Assembly: GCA_030532065.1 (NCBI GenBank)
Contig: JAUNLW010000003.1
Location: forward strand, 26,598-90,597
Origin: Eubacteriales bacterium
GTDB taxonomy: Bacteria; Bacillota; Clostridia; Saccharofermentanales; DTU023
Length of the DNA stretch: 64,000 nt
Direction of reading: 5' to 3'
Positions within the stretch are counted from its first letter, which is position 1. Each line of letters begins with the position of its first letter. This document shows, piece after piece, positions 55,951 to 64,000 of this stretch. Made by a program: the position numbers and the translations under genes. The notes beneath the pieces were generated by a model, which worked only from the letters and a program-made list of their open reading frames with translations, ran no database searches and was not told the origin of the DNA.

Positions 55951-58362
55951 ATGGACATTTGCGACAAAAGTATACGAAATTTGGAATATCTTAAGGTGCT
56001 TGAGCGCTTGACTCATAAGGCATCATCGGCTTTGGGCCGCGAAAAATGCCTGGCCTTACGTCCGGCAGCGAGCTATGAAGCCAGCCAGGCGGCCCAACAA
56101 GAAACCGCTGACCTGCTGGAGGAAATTATCCGTAAAGGAGATCTGCCCTTAGCTGGCTTTGATGACGTGCGAGAAATCATAGCTTATCTGGGCTTGCAGC
56201 GTATGCCTGCCCCAGCTGACCTGCTGCGAGTAGGGCGTCAGCTGCGCCTGGTGGCCCAGCTCCAGCGACGTCTGCCTGATGACTCATCTGAAGAAGGAGA
56301 GTCCAGTCTTTGCTACCAGCTTATAGACAGCCTGGAAGCCCTATCAGAACTTGAAGGTGAGATTGAACGCTGTATCTTAAATGATGATGAGTTGCAGGAC
56401 AGAGCCAGTAGCGAGCTCTACCGCCTGCGTCGCAAAATAGAGAGTCTACAGGAACAAGTCCAGTCCAGCCTGCAGAGAATTGTTAGAAGTCAGGCCGAAT
56501 ATTTACAAGACCAGCTGATTACCTTACGAGGTGGCCGCTATGTAATCCCAGTAAAGGCCGAGCATCGTAATAAGATTCCTGGGTTGGTGCATGATTCTTC
56601 CTCAACTGGGGCCACAGTATTTATTGAGCCAATGCAAGTAGTTGAGCTTAATAATCAGGTACGCGAAGCGAAAAATGAGGAAGAACGAGAAGTGCGTCGG
56701 ATTCTCAGCGCTCTGGGCGCATATTGCTATGACTTCCACGAGCAATTGTTGGCCAACCAGGAAACACTGGTCCGTCTGGACTTTGCACAAGCCAAGGCCA
56801 GACTGGCGCTGGAGCAAAAGGCTCACCGACCTAATCTCAATCAGGACGGAAAGATTTTATTGAAGTCGGCCCGCCATCCGCTCATTGATCCGGAAAAAGT
56901 CGTACCCATAGATTTTGAGCTGGGCTACAGCTTCACCAGCCTGATTATTACGGGACCTAATACCGGAGGTAAAACAGTGAGCCTCAAAACCTGCGGCCTC
57001 CTTACCCTGATGGCGATGTCTGGTCTGCATGTACCTGCCAGTGAAGGCTCAGAACTAGCCTTTTTCCCATACGTACTGGCAGATATTGGCGATGAGCAGT
57101 CAATCGAGCAGAGCTTATCGACCTTCTCTTCCCACATGAAGCATATTATCCAAATTTGTGATCTGGCCGGACCAGGTACTTTAGTGATCGCCGACGAGCT
57201 CGGCGCAGGAACCGACCCGACAGAAGGCGCGGCGCTGGCCATTGCCATCCTAGACCATCTCAAACAAAAGGGCGCACATGTAGTGGCATCTACGCACTAT
57301 CAGGAGCTGAAAGGCTATGCCTTAAATACGCCGGGGGTGTCCAATGCCTCCTGCGAATTTGATAGCGAAAGTATGCGACCAACTTACAAGCTTCTAATTG
57401 GTGTGCCTGGTGTAAGTAACGCTATCAATATTTCGACGCGCTTAGGCCTGCAAAGGGAGATCATTGATAAGGCTAAAGCCTTGATCTCTGATGAGGGAGC
57501 TCAGTTCCAGTCTCTTCTGGAAGCAATTGAGCAGTCAGAGCGCAAGAGTAGGCAGATGGAAGAAGAAATCAGCCGTCTGCATGAAAAAGCTGAGAAGACT
57601 CGCGCTGAAAACGAGAAAGAAAAACAAAGACTGCGAGCTGAAGCAAATAAAGTTATGCAGCAAGCCAGACAAGAAGCCTACGTTATCCTGGCGCGGGCGG
57701 AGCTGCAAGCCGAAGAGCAGCTTAAAGCTTTGCGACAATCAGCACAGGCGACTAAAGAACTGGAAGATGGCAAGCTTAAATTACGGCAGGAAAAAGAAAA
57801 GCTGGGTAAGAGTCTGGCAGAAGAGAGTGTACGCTCTGACATCAAGCGGGAGCTTACCGCGGAAGATCTGGTACTGGGAGAAGAGTATCAGGATGTGCTC
57901 AGTGGCTTTGTAGGCCAGCTGGTAGAGATGCCTGACAGCAAAAATCAAGTTGGCCTTAGTAAGGGAAACCTGACTTTGCGTGTAGCTCTGAATAATCTGC
58001 AGCCTGCCAAAGCTGGCAATCAATCTGACCAAGCCAATAAAAAAGTCGAGTTTTCCAAAGCTCCACTTAAGCTCCGTAAACGAGGAAACACCAAGCCAAT
58101 CTCTACTCGCGCTACTACCAAAGCTGAGCTCTATCTGTTAGGTTATCGCGTAAACGACGCAGTAGCCGCTGTTGACAGCTACCTGGATGATGCTGTCTTA
58201 GCGGGGCTAAGCTCAGTACGTATCGTGCACGGTAAAGGAACAGGAGCGCTCCGCCAAGCTGTGAGAGATAAACTGGCCCATGATCCGAGAGTAGCAACTT
58301 ACGGTGATGCGGCCTTTGGTGCTGGTGATGCCGGGGTCACCGTGGTGGAATTACGAGTTTAG
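55951..58362 (+). CDS. mutS2: MutS2 (endonuclease/ribosome-rescue ATPase)
   Basis: 803 residues. The N-terminal core-clamp helices are at 1-300; Walker A GPNTGGKTVSLKTCG is near 335-349, then SLSTFSSHMKHI and DELGAGTDPTEGAAL. A coiled region (about 510-640) and a C-terminal Smr nuclease domain (about 722-803, LYLLGYRVNDA and HGKGTGALR) follow. In Bacillus, MutS2 binds collided ribosomes; in others it suppresses recombination. Start ATG 55951 after AAGGAG. Confidence 0.95.
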   Translation: MDICDKSIRNLEYLKVLERLTHKASSALGREKCLALRPAASYEASQAAQQETADLLEEIIRKGDLPLAGFDDVREIIAYLGLQRMPAPADLLRVGRQLRLVAQLQRRLPDDSSEEGESSLCYQLIDSLEALSELEGEIERCILNDDELQDRASSELYRLRRKIESLQEQVQSSLQRIVRSQAEYLQDQLITLRGGRYVIPVKAEHRNKIPGLVHDSSSTGATVFIEPMQVVELNNQVREAKNEEEREVRRILSALGAYCYDFHEQLLANQETLVRLDFAQAKARLALEQKAHRPNLNQDGKILLKSARHPLIDPEKVVPIDFELGYSFTSLIITGPNTGGKTVSLKTCGLLTLMAMSGLHVPASEGSELAFFPYVLADIGDEQSIEQSLSTFSSHMKHIIQICDLAGPGTLVIADELGAGTDPTEGAALAIAILDHLKQKGAHVVASTHYQELKGYALNTPGVSNASCEFDSESMRPTYKLLIGVPGVSNAINISTRLGLQREIIDKAKALISDEGAQFQSLLEAIEQSERKSRQMEEEISRLHEKAEKTRAENEKEKQRLRAEANKVMQQARQEAYVILARAELQAEEQLKALRQSAQATKELEDGKLKLRQEKEKLGKSLAEESVRSDIKRELTAEDLVLGEEYQDVLSGFVGQLVEMPDSKNQVGLSKGNLTLRVALNNLQPAKAGNQSDQANKKVEFSKAPLKLRKRGNTKPISTRATTKAELYLLGYRVNDAVAAVDSYLDDAVLAGLSSVRIVHGKGTGALRQAVRDKLAHDPRVATYGDAAFGAGDAGVTVVELRV

Positions 58363-58406
58363 TCGCTCCACCAAATTTGGTACGCGATCCCGCAACTTTT
58401 AGGTGC

Positions 58407-58436
58407 TTGACATTTCTGAAAAGTTAGCTGTATAAT
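58407..58436 (+). promoter_or_regulatory. Promoter of tRNA-Leu
   Basis: A perfect TTGACA (58407-58412) and a perfect TATAAT (58431-58436), 18 bases apart, ending about 20 bases before the tRNA. Confidence 0.85.
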
Positions 58437-58455
58437 GCACTAGCCTTTAATGCCT

Positions 58456-58538
58456 GCGGATGTGGCGGAATAGGCAGACGCGCACGCTTGAGGGGCGTGT
58501 GGGAGACCGTGCGGGTTCGACTCCCGCCATCCGCACCA
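58456..58538 (+). tRNA. tRNA-Leu (anticodon GAG), CCA encoded
   Basis: Acceptor GCGGATG pairs with CATCCGC; anticodon stem CACGC/GCGTG with loop TTGAGGG; long variable arm; T-arm GCGGGTTCGACTCCCGC; then A and CCA. Confidence 0.97.
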
Positions 58539-58571
58539 AGCCTTGGGACTTAGTTCCGGGGCTTTTTTTAT
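58538..58571 (+). terminator. Terminator after tRNA-Leu
   Basis: AGCCTTGGGAC and GTTCCGGGGCT pair around TTA with some G-T pairs, followed by seven T. The next gene starts 17 bases later. Confidence 0.75.
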
Positions 58572-58587
58572 AGGAGGATTTTCTGCA

Positions 58588-59868
58588 ATGAGAGAAAATA
58601 TTTATGCGGCATACGGAGTCAGCGGCGCGGTATTCGAGCAGTCTGAGCAGGTTTTAGAGCGTCTGGCTTCGGCTTTCCAATATATAGAAGAACAAGCAGC
58701 CATCAAACAGCTAAGAGTGATCAGAGCTTTGCAAAAAGCAGGCTTTGACGAATCTGCCCTCAGTGGTAGCACTGGCTATGGAATGGATGATCGAGGACGA
58801 ACAGCCCTGGAAATAGCTTTTGCCGAGTATTTCCGCTCGGAAGCCGCCTTGGTTCGCATGCAATTTTCTTCTGGTACACAAGTATTGGCCTGCTGCCTGC
58901 GGGGACTGCTGCGACCGGGAGACCACCTGCTGATCGCTTCAGGACTGGTTTACGATACGCTCAAGCCTACCTTGGGACCACCTTCCGGACCTGAGGAAAG
59001 CTCCGAAGATTCACTGGCCGCGTTTGGTATCAAACACAGTGTTGTGGAACTGACCTCGGAGAGCAAGTTAGATACCCCAGCGATTCTCGCTGCAGTAAGA
59101 CCGGATACTAAAGTTGTCTATGTGCAAAAGAGTATGGGTTACAGCAACCGCAAAACTTTATATAATCAAGAAATTGGTGACATGATCTGTGAACTCAAAG
59201 CAAAGTATCCTAAGCTGATCGTAATGGTGGACAACTGCTATGGCGAAATGGCAGAAGTGGATGAGCCAACAGCCTACGGCGCAGATATTTGCGCCGGCTC
59301 TCTGATCAAAAATCTTGGCGCGGGCATTGCCGACAGTGGCGCCTATGTCTGCGGTAAATCATATTTGGTAGAACGTGTTGCTGCTCAGATGACAGCTGCC
59401 GGAGTAGGAGGAGAAATCGGCCCCAGTTTAGGTCAGACACGCAATCTGGTTAGAGGCTTTTATTTTGCTCCCAGAGTGGTGGCAGAAGCTATCAAAGGAG
59501 CGCTTCACGCAGCTGCGCTGATGGAGCATTATGGCTTTGTTGTTTCTCCTGGACCAGAAGAAGTCAGAGCGGATATAGTGCAGAGGATTGAGCTGGATGC
59601 CCCTGAGAAGTTGATTGCTTTTTGCGAAGAAATCCAGTTTGCATCTCCTATTGACTCTCGCTTCGCGCCTGTACCGGCTCCCATGCCAGGCTATGACTGT
59701 GATATTATTATGGCATCAGGTTCCTTTGTACAAGGTTCTTCGATTGAACTTTCCTGCGACGGCCCCTTGCGCCCGCCTTATAATGCATTCCTGCAAGGTG
59801 GACTTAGCTTTGTAAATTCGCGCCTGGGTGTCATGAGAGCCGCGGAAAGATTGTTAAGCGAGGTGTAA
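58588..59868 (+). CDS. Methionine gamma-lyase/aluminium-resistance family PLP enzyme
   Basis: A 426-residue fold-type I PLP enzyme. STGYGMDDRGRTALE begins the conserved core, followed by MVDNCYGEMAEVDEP, and the PLP lysine is in GSLIKNLGAGIADSGAY near residues 230-247. The family is annotated as aluminium resistance protein or methionine gamma-lyase; activity is not proven for most members. Start ATG 58588 after TAGGAGGA; a frame extends further into the tRNA but is not used. Confidence 0.85.
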   Translation: MRENIYAAYGVSGAVFEQSEQVLERLASAFQYIEEQAAIKQLRVIRALQKAGFDESALSGSTGYGMDDRGRTALEIAFAEYFRSEAALVRMQFSSGTQVLACCLRGLLRPGDHLLIASGLVYDTLKPTLGPPSGPEESSEDSLAAFGIKHSVVELTSESKLDTPAILAAVRPDTKVVYVQKSMGYSNRKTLYNQEIGDMICELKAKYPKLIVMVDNCYGEMAEVDEPTAYGADICAGSLIKNLGAGIADSGAYVCGKSYLVERVAAQMTAAGVGGEIGPSLGQTRNLVRGFYFAPRVVAEAIKGALHAAALMEHYGFVVSPGPEEVRADIVQRIELDAPEKLIAFCEEIQFASPIDSRFAPVPAPMPGYDCDIIMASGSFVQGSSIELSCDGPLRPPYNAFLQGGLSFVNSRLGVMRAAERLLSEV

Positions 59869-59870
59869 CT

Positions 59871-61208
59871 TTGGCCCGGCCAACGTCAGACATAAGAGGA
59901 GACAGACTCGACGCTTATAGACAGCATGCCCTTCACAAAAAACGCAAGCAGTTTTTTGTAATGGCAGTAGCGCTGCTGGTACTAATCGCCCTCTGCCTCC
60001 TGGCCTTTATTCGGATCTGGCAGCGCCGACCGGAACCACGCTTTATGTTCCTGACTGAAGACTGGCTAGTTGAGGAATTATCCACCGAAGCCCTTATTAT
60101 CCGTGACGAAACAGTTTATAACGCTCCAGTTGCTGGCATTTTTGTCAGTAATGTTCCTCAGGGAAGTAAGGTGGCCAAAGGAGCCCCTTTGGGACAAGTT
60201 GTGCCTAAAGATGACCGAGAGCAGCTGCGTAAGCTGGACAAGGCCAACAATGATATCAGTGATAGACGCTATGATCTCCTGGCTCAAGGTGAGGGGGGCG
60301 ATACTCAACGCATCTTCGCGGTAAGTGAAGAAGATATGCGCCGCAACCTGCATGTCCTCTACGACTACCTTTTACAGAAAGATTATTACCGTATTGCTGA
60401 GGTGGAGATGGACCTTCGCCTGATCATGCAACAACGCCAGGAAGACGCTGAGAGTTACGATTTTAACGATGAGGAATTAGACAGGTTGATCTCTGTACGT
60501 GATGGCCTGGAAGCCTCAGCTTTTGACAATATTCGCTCCATTGGCGCAGAAGCCTCTGGTGTTTTCATTCGTCAGGTTGACGGCTTGGAAAGGCAATTAA
60601 ATCCAGAACTCGCTACGACGATCAATGCTCAGGAATTGAGTAATTATCTGGCACAAGTCAAACCGGCCCAAGCGGTCGATGAAGTAGAAGCAGGGGACCC
60701 ATTATATAAATTGACCCGTTCTTCAAGTCAGTATTTTGTAGCTATCCTGCCTTTGAGCTATCGCAGCGCTTTAGAAGACTTTGGAACGGGTGATCGCCTA
60801 CGTATCTACTGCTCTGCTAATGGTGTTACCATTAAGGATGCGGAATTGGTACGCCAAGAAGCAGGCGCGCAAGGTAATCTGGTAGTTTTCCGCTCTCGGC
60901 AAAATGTTGAGGCCTTTGCCAGCATGAGAAGAGCCCCCTTAAGCCTCTTCGTTAACGAAGACTACGGCTGGCGCGTTCCAAAGACTGCCCTGGTCGGCTA
61001 CCAGGAAGGTAACCTGGATGCTAAACTAAAAATAGTGGATGGTGGTTTTGTTAAGGAAATACCTGTAAAAATCACCGCCAGTAATGATCAATATGCACTG
61101 ATAGAGAGTCCGGAAGATGCAGAGATCAAGGTTAAACTAGCTACCATGATCTTATTGAACCCGGACAGTATGGAGGAAGGAGAAGCCATTGGAGATACGC
61201 AAGAATGA
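59871..61208 (+). CDS. HlyD-like membrane fusion/adaptor protein
   Basis: A 445-residue protein with one membrane helix (about 28-50) and a biotinyl-lipoyl-like half-motif (NAPVAGIFVSNVPQGSKVAKG) near residues 83-103. A central helical hairpin (about 112-215) and a C-terminal beta domain follow. It resembles HlyD-family proteins found next to yggS-sepF in Clostridia; role there is unknown. Start TTG 59871, a few bases after the previous stop; GAGGTG upstream. Overlaps the next gene by 20 bases. Confidence 0.75.
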   Translation: MARPTSDIRGDRLDAYRQHALHKKRKQFFVMAVALLVLIALCLLAFIRIWQRRPEPRFMFLTEDWLVEELSTEALIIRDETVYNAPVAGIFVSNVPQGSKVAKGAPLGQVVPKDDREQLRKLDKANNDISDRRYDLLAQGEGGDTQRIFAVSEEDMRRNLHVLYDYLLQKDYYRIAEVEMDLRLIMQQRQEDAESYDFNDEELDRLISVRDGLEASAFDNIRSIGAEASGVFIRQVDGLERQLNPELATTINAQELSNYLAQVKPAQAVDEVEAGDPLYKLTRSSSQYFVAILPLSYRSALEDFGTGDRLRIYCSANGVTIKDAELVRQEAGAQGNLVVFRSRQNVEAFASMRRAPLSLFVNEDYGWRVPKTALVGYQEGNLDAKLKIVDGGFVKEIPVKITASNDQYALIESPEDAEIKVKLATMILLNPDSMEEGEAIGDTQE

Positions 61209-61905
61209 GCTAGCTGCTAATCTGGCAAGGGTAAAAGCTGAGATCACGGAGCATGTTCTGGCTGCCGGCCGTTCGTCTGAAGAGGTAGAACTGGTGGCCG
61301 TAAGCAAGACTTACCCAGCCTCAGATATTCTTATCCTCTACGAATTAGGTCAACGTACTTTCGGAGAAAACCGCGTACAGGAGTTGGAAGCAAAAATGGC
61401 AGACCCGCTCCTGCAGGGCCTCGACATAAACTGGCATCTTATCGGAAGCCTGCAGACCAATAAAGCAAAATACGTAGTGGGTCAGGTGGACCTTATCCAT
61501 TCTGTGCATAGCCTAAAGCTCATCCGTGAGCTAGAGCGCCAATGTGTGCGTAAAGACTGCGAGCAAGCTATCCTTCTCCAGGTTAATATTGCCAAAGAAG
61601 CCTCCAAAAAAGGCTTTGCCAAAGAAGAGCTTGATAGCGCTGTGGCAGCAGTTAAGGACTGCCCTCATCTGCATCTACGCGGACTTATGTGTATGGCACC
61701 ATTCTTTGAAGATCCTGTGGCTGCCTATCCTGTTTTTGCGGCCTGTCAGGATGAATTTAAGCACCTGCAGGTAGAACTGGGCGCGGATAAAATCAAAGTT
61801 TTATCCATGGGTATGTCGCATGATTATCCTCAAGCCATCAAGGCGGGAGCAACTCATGTACGTATTGGTTCCAGCATTTTTGGAGCCAGAGACTACAGCA
61901 GATAG
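61189..61905 (+). CDS. ylmE: YggS/YlmE family PLP homeostasis protein
   Basis: A 238-residue PLP-binding protein of the PROSC/YggS type, with Lys40 in LVAVSKTYPASDI, the FGENRVQELEAK strand, WHLIGSLQTNKAKYVV, and the C-terminal MGMSHDYPQAIKAGATHVRIGS. It controls PLP pools and amino-acid balance. Start TTG 61189, seven bases after GGAGGAAGGAG. Lies before sepF, as in most Firmicutes division clusters. Confidence 0.93.
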   Translation: MEIRKNELAANLARVKAEITEHVLAAGRSSEEVELVAVSKTYPASDILILYELGQRTFGENRVQELEAKMADPLLQGLDINWHLIGSLQTNKAKYVVGQVDLIHSVHSLKLIRELERQCVRKDCEQAILLQVNIAKEASKKGFAKEELDSAVAAVKDCPHLHLRGLMCMAPFFEDPVAAYPVFAACQDEFKHLQVELGADKIKVLSMGMSHDYPQAIKAGATHVRIGSSIFGARDYSR

Positions 61906-61961
61906 TCGCTAACAACTATATTTCCTCAAGATTACAAATGATTAACTTCCTGACTATTGCA

Positions 61962-61991
61962 TAGACATGACTTACGGGAAGTTTGTATAAT
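61962..61991 (+). promoter_or_regulatory. Promoter of sepF
   Basis: TAGACA (61962-61967) and a perfect TATAAT (61986-61991), 18 bases apart, about 80 bases before sepF. Confidence 0.65.
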
Positions 61992-62072
61992 AGTGCTAAA
62001 TTTATGCGGAAATCTGCCTGTATCAGCCTCTTCCGCATTTTAATCTGGATCATTTGTAATGGGAGGAGCGCT

Positions 62073-62738
62073 ATGGCAAATCTTTTTGATAAGTTATTCG
62101 GTCGTTATGATGACGACTACGATGATTTCGAGGAATTCGATGAATTTGAGGACTACGCACCTGCTGCACAGCCCGCAAATGATTACCATCATCAAGCAGA
62201 GCGCCGCGCCGCCAATCCAAGCTTTTTAGATACTTTTAATAGCAACAAAAATCGCCGCCCGGTATCGCAGGACAACCGTCAGCGCAATCAACACTCACGC
62301 GTCCTGGATATGCGTTCCGGAGAAGGCCTTGATTACGACCAGGAAGTAATCATCATGGTGCCTTATAACTTTGAGGTAACCAAGCAAGCCTGTGATTATA
62401 TCAAGGCGGGTAAGACTGTTATCTGCAATATCGAAAAGATCGACAACGAGACTGCTCAACGAGTCTTAGACTTCATCATGGGTGCTACCTATGCCTTATC
62501 AGGATCCTTAGAATCTATCAGTGACAAGATCTTCGTGGTTACTCCTGCTTCTACCAGACTCAGTTCTCGCTTAGAAGAAAGACAGGATAAGAACGCGCGC
62601 ACTAATTACTACAGTTCTTTACGCGCCACACCGACCGCCCCGCGCGGCGATCGCAGATTTGAGACGGCCCCTATTCCCAACTATGGCCAACGCCCTATGG
62701 GAACTAACCTTACGGGACAAAGAGCTGCTAACCAATAA
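62073..62738 (+). CDS. sepF: Cell division protein SepF
   Basis: A membrane-binding protein that bundles FtsZ filaments and helps septum synthesis. The 221-residue product begins MANLFDKLFGR, an amphipathic membrane anchor, then an acidic Asp/Glu/Tyr-rich linker (about 12-35). The SepF domain (about 80-175) has EVIIMVPYNFEVTKQACDYI and IDNETAQRVLDFIMGATYAL. A basic Arg/Pro tail follows. Start ATG 62073 after GGGAGGAG; the frame extends further without ribosome site. Confidence 0.93.
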   Translation: MANLFDKLFGRYDDDYDDFEEFDEFEDYAPAAQPANDYHHQAERRAANPSFLDTFNSNKNRRPVSQDNRQRNQHSRVLDMRSGEGLDYDQEVIIMVPYNFEVTKQACDYIKAGKTVICNIEKIDNETAQRVLDFIMGATYALSGSLESISDKIFVVTPASTRLSSRLEERQDKNARTNYYSSLRATPTAPRGDRRFETAPIPNYGQRPMGTNLTGQRAANQ

Positions 62739-62772
62739 TTTTCATCAGAGAATCTCCATTTCATTTCGACAG

Positions 62773-62798
62773 AAGGTGGCTAGGGGTGGCCACCTTTT
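62773..62798 (+). terminator. Terminator after sepF
   Basis: AAGGTGGC and GCCACCTT form a perfect 8-bp stem, followed by TTTT. Confidence 0.8.
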
Positions 62799-62880
62799 GT
62801 CTTATTCGTAAATACAACTGAGTTCTTCAAACACGTTATAATGTACAGAACAATAATGTACTCAGTGAAAGGACCATTTA

Positions 62881-63729
62881 ATGAAGATTAATATTGGTTT
62901 AGATATAGGCGGTAGTACTACGAAGGTGGTCGGCTTTAGAGATCATCAGTTATTGACCCTGACCATGGTGAAGGCCAGCGATCCTGTTGCCTCGACTTAT
63001 GGTGGTATTGGCAAGTTCCTTTCAGTCAACCAACTGGCCTTACCCGATGTAGAAAAGGTATATATAACAGGCGTAGGTTCTTCCTGTGTAAATAAAGACG
63101 TCCTGGGTCTGGAGACCATCAGGGTGGATGAGTTCCAGGCAGTGGGCCTGGGCGGACTTTATTTGTCGGGGCTTGAGGAGGCGATTGTAGTGTCCATGGG
63201 AACCGGTACTTCTCTGGTTCACGCGCGTAAAGACAGAAGCCGTCATATTATCGGTTCCGGTGTAGGTGGTGGAACTTTATTGGGCTTATCCAAGGCCATA
63301 TTAGGTATTAGTGACTACAGCCTCTTGGCGGAGATGGCGGAAGATGGATCTTTATCTAATATAGATCTGAGTGTGCAGGATCTCTCTGATTGCCCCATTG
63401 AAGGACTTGATCCAGAAACCACCGCGTCTAACTTCGGCAAAATGGGTGACAAGCCTAGTCAGGAAGACCTGGCCCTGGGAATCGTCAACTTGGTTTTCCA
63501 GTCTATAGGAACCAACGCCATACTGGCTGCTCAGCTGCGCAAGCTGGAAGACATAGTTTTTGTAGGTAGCCTGGCTAAACTTCAAGCAGGACAAGAATGC
63601 TTAAGAGGCTTCTCTTCTCTATATAGTAAGAACATCATCCTCCCACAGGATGTAGAATACGCGACTGCCATAGGGGCAGCTCTGTCGGGAATTACTGACA
63701 AAGACCATCGTTGGACCATAGAAGATTAG
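62881..63729 (+). CDS. coaW: Type II pantothenate kinase
   Basis: Phosphorylates pantothenate, first step to coenzyme A. The 282-residue protein has the actin-like phosphate-1 motif IGLDIGGSTTKVVGF at 4-18, MGTGTSLVHA and GSGVGGGTLLGLSKAIL, and the C-terminal FVGSLAK and EYATAIGAAL. It is similar to staphylococcal CoaW, which is not feedback-inhibited by CoA. Separated from sepF by a terminator; a TATAAT at 62838 with no good -35 is upstream. Confidence 0.92.
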   Translation: MKINIGLDIGGSTTKVVGFRDHQLLTLTMVKASDPVASTYGGIGKFLSVNQLALPDVEKVYITGVGSSCVNKDVLGLETIRVDEFQAVGLGGLYLSGLEEAIVVSMGTGTSLVHARKDRSRHIIGSGVGGGTLLGLSKAILGISDYSLLAEMAEDGSLSNIDLSVQDLSDCPIEGLDPETTASNFGKMGDKPSQEDLALGIVNLVFQSIGTNAILAAQLRKLEDIVFVGSLAKLQAGQECLRGFSSLYSKNIILPQDVEYATAIGAALSGITDKDHRWTIED

Positions 63730-63919
63730 TAGAGAACCAGTCTGGGCCAAGTCTTTAATTAAAATTCTTCTGTTTTTCATAGACTAAGCTGCTAAGTCCC
63801 GCTTTAAGAGCAAGCCTGAAAAAGCGGCACTGGCGAGATTTTGAGGTTTAACGTCTAAAAGGGGATACGAAACGCCCGGCCGAGTTGTGAGAAAGAAGTA
63901 GAGATTCTTGCAGATTTCC

Positions 63920-64000
63920 TTGACAAGCAAAAATGCGTTTGCTAGTATTGTCAAGCGCTCGAGAGTGAGCGAAGCGAAACGGACCTTGAGAATTGAATAA
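63920..64000 (+). promoter_or_regulatory. Promoter and leader, probably of an rRNA operon starting beyond the window
   Basis: A perfect TTGACA (63920-63925) and TAGTAT (63943-63948), 17 bases apart. Leader text then ends GGACCTTGAGAATTGAATAA, similar to the box before 16S rRNA in Clostridia and Bacilli. The 190 bases before it have no gene. Confidence 0.6.

Overview
The window is one contiguous piece of a Firmicutes (Bacillota) chromosome, most likely from a Clostridia lineage. Evidence: the hprK-murB-rapZ-whiA cluster, greA-lysS, ylmE(yggS)-sepF, mutS2, a type II pantothenate kinase, strong AGGAGG ribosome sites with frequent GTG/TTG starts, and the style of the lone tRNA genes. I cannot name a genus. 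Almost all of it is ordinary core genome. The accessory part is a type I-C CRISPR-Cas locus (about 17.7-29.0 kb) with small unexplained genes around it.

Layout. 1-441: end of a GNAT-like gene. 457-3540 (minus): a TPP-riboswitch-controlled ABC importer for a thiamine precursor (permease, lipoprotein, ATPase). 3562-5073 (minus): a DUF1846/UPF0371 protein. 5319-8289: larE-larB-larC, which make the nickel-pincer cofactor, without larA. 8378-10872 (minus): ferredoxin-type aldo/keto reductase and an AI-2E-family membrane protein. 11004-14791: hprK, murB, rapZ, whiA. 14858-15875: two unknown genes. 16074-17462: HtrA-type protease.

17718-28555: type I-C CRISPR-Cas. cas3 is followed by a bidirectional terminator. 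Next come a minus-strand crRNA-like gene, a promoter, and cas5c-cas8c(with internal cas11c)-cas7c-cas4-cas1-cas2. The leader and 32 repeats (31 spacers) follow. The crRNA-like gene has a degenerate repeat whose 7-bp stem is preserved by different bases, an intact TGGATTGAAAT handle, and a guide. The first 15 guide nucleotides match the -10 region of the cas5c promoter except at positions 6 and 12. Those are the positions that type I effectors flip out of pairing. I read it as a CreR-type guide that makes the effector complex repress its own operon. The distal end of the array runs into a gene 3' fragment, a small two-helix membrane protein and one orphan repeat.

29310-33052: an ASCH-domain protein, tRNA-Ser(CGA), and a minus-strand pair made of a soluble helical protein and an ExbB/ZorA-like membrane protein with a long coiled tail. 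33293-33994: a degenerate CTP-synthase-type glutaminase-like protein. 34061-41124: guaB, greA, lysS, two paralogous CNNM/CorC-type proteins and a cation diffusion facilitator. 41245-47797: pstC-pstA-pstB-phoU plus a PhoP/PhoR-type two-component system, without pstS. 47878-58362: family-4 uracil-DNA glycosylase, uvrB, phosphoglucomutase, dnaE and mutS2. 58456-63729: tRNA-Leu(GAG), a methionine-gamma-lyase/aluminium-resistance-type PLP enzyme, an HlyD-like protein, a YggS-family protein, sepF and coaW. The last 100 bases look like the promoter and leader of an rRNA operon that begins just outside the window.

Functionally the region joins envelope growth and division (murB, rapZ, sepF), carbon signalling (hprK), phosphate uptake with its two-component control, DNA repair and replication, cofactor supply (thiamine salvage, nickel pincer, CoA) and adaptive immunity. 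All assignments rest on reading motifs and layout by eye. No database search was run.
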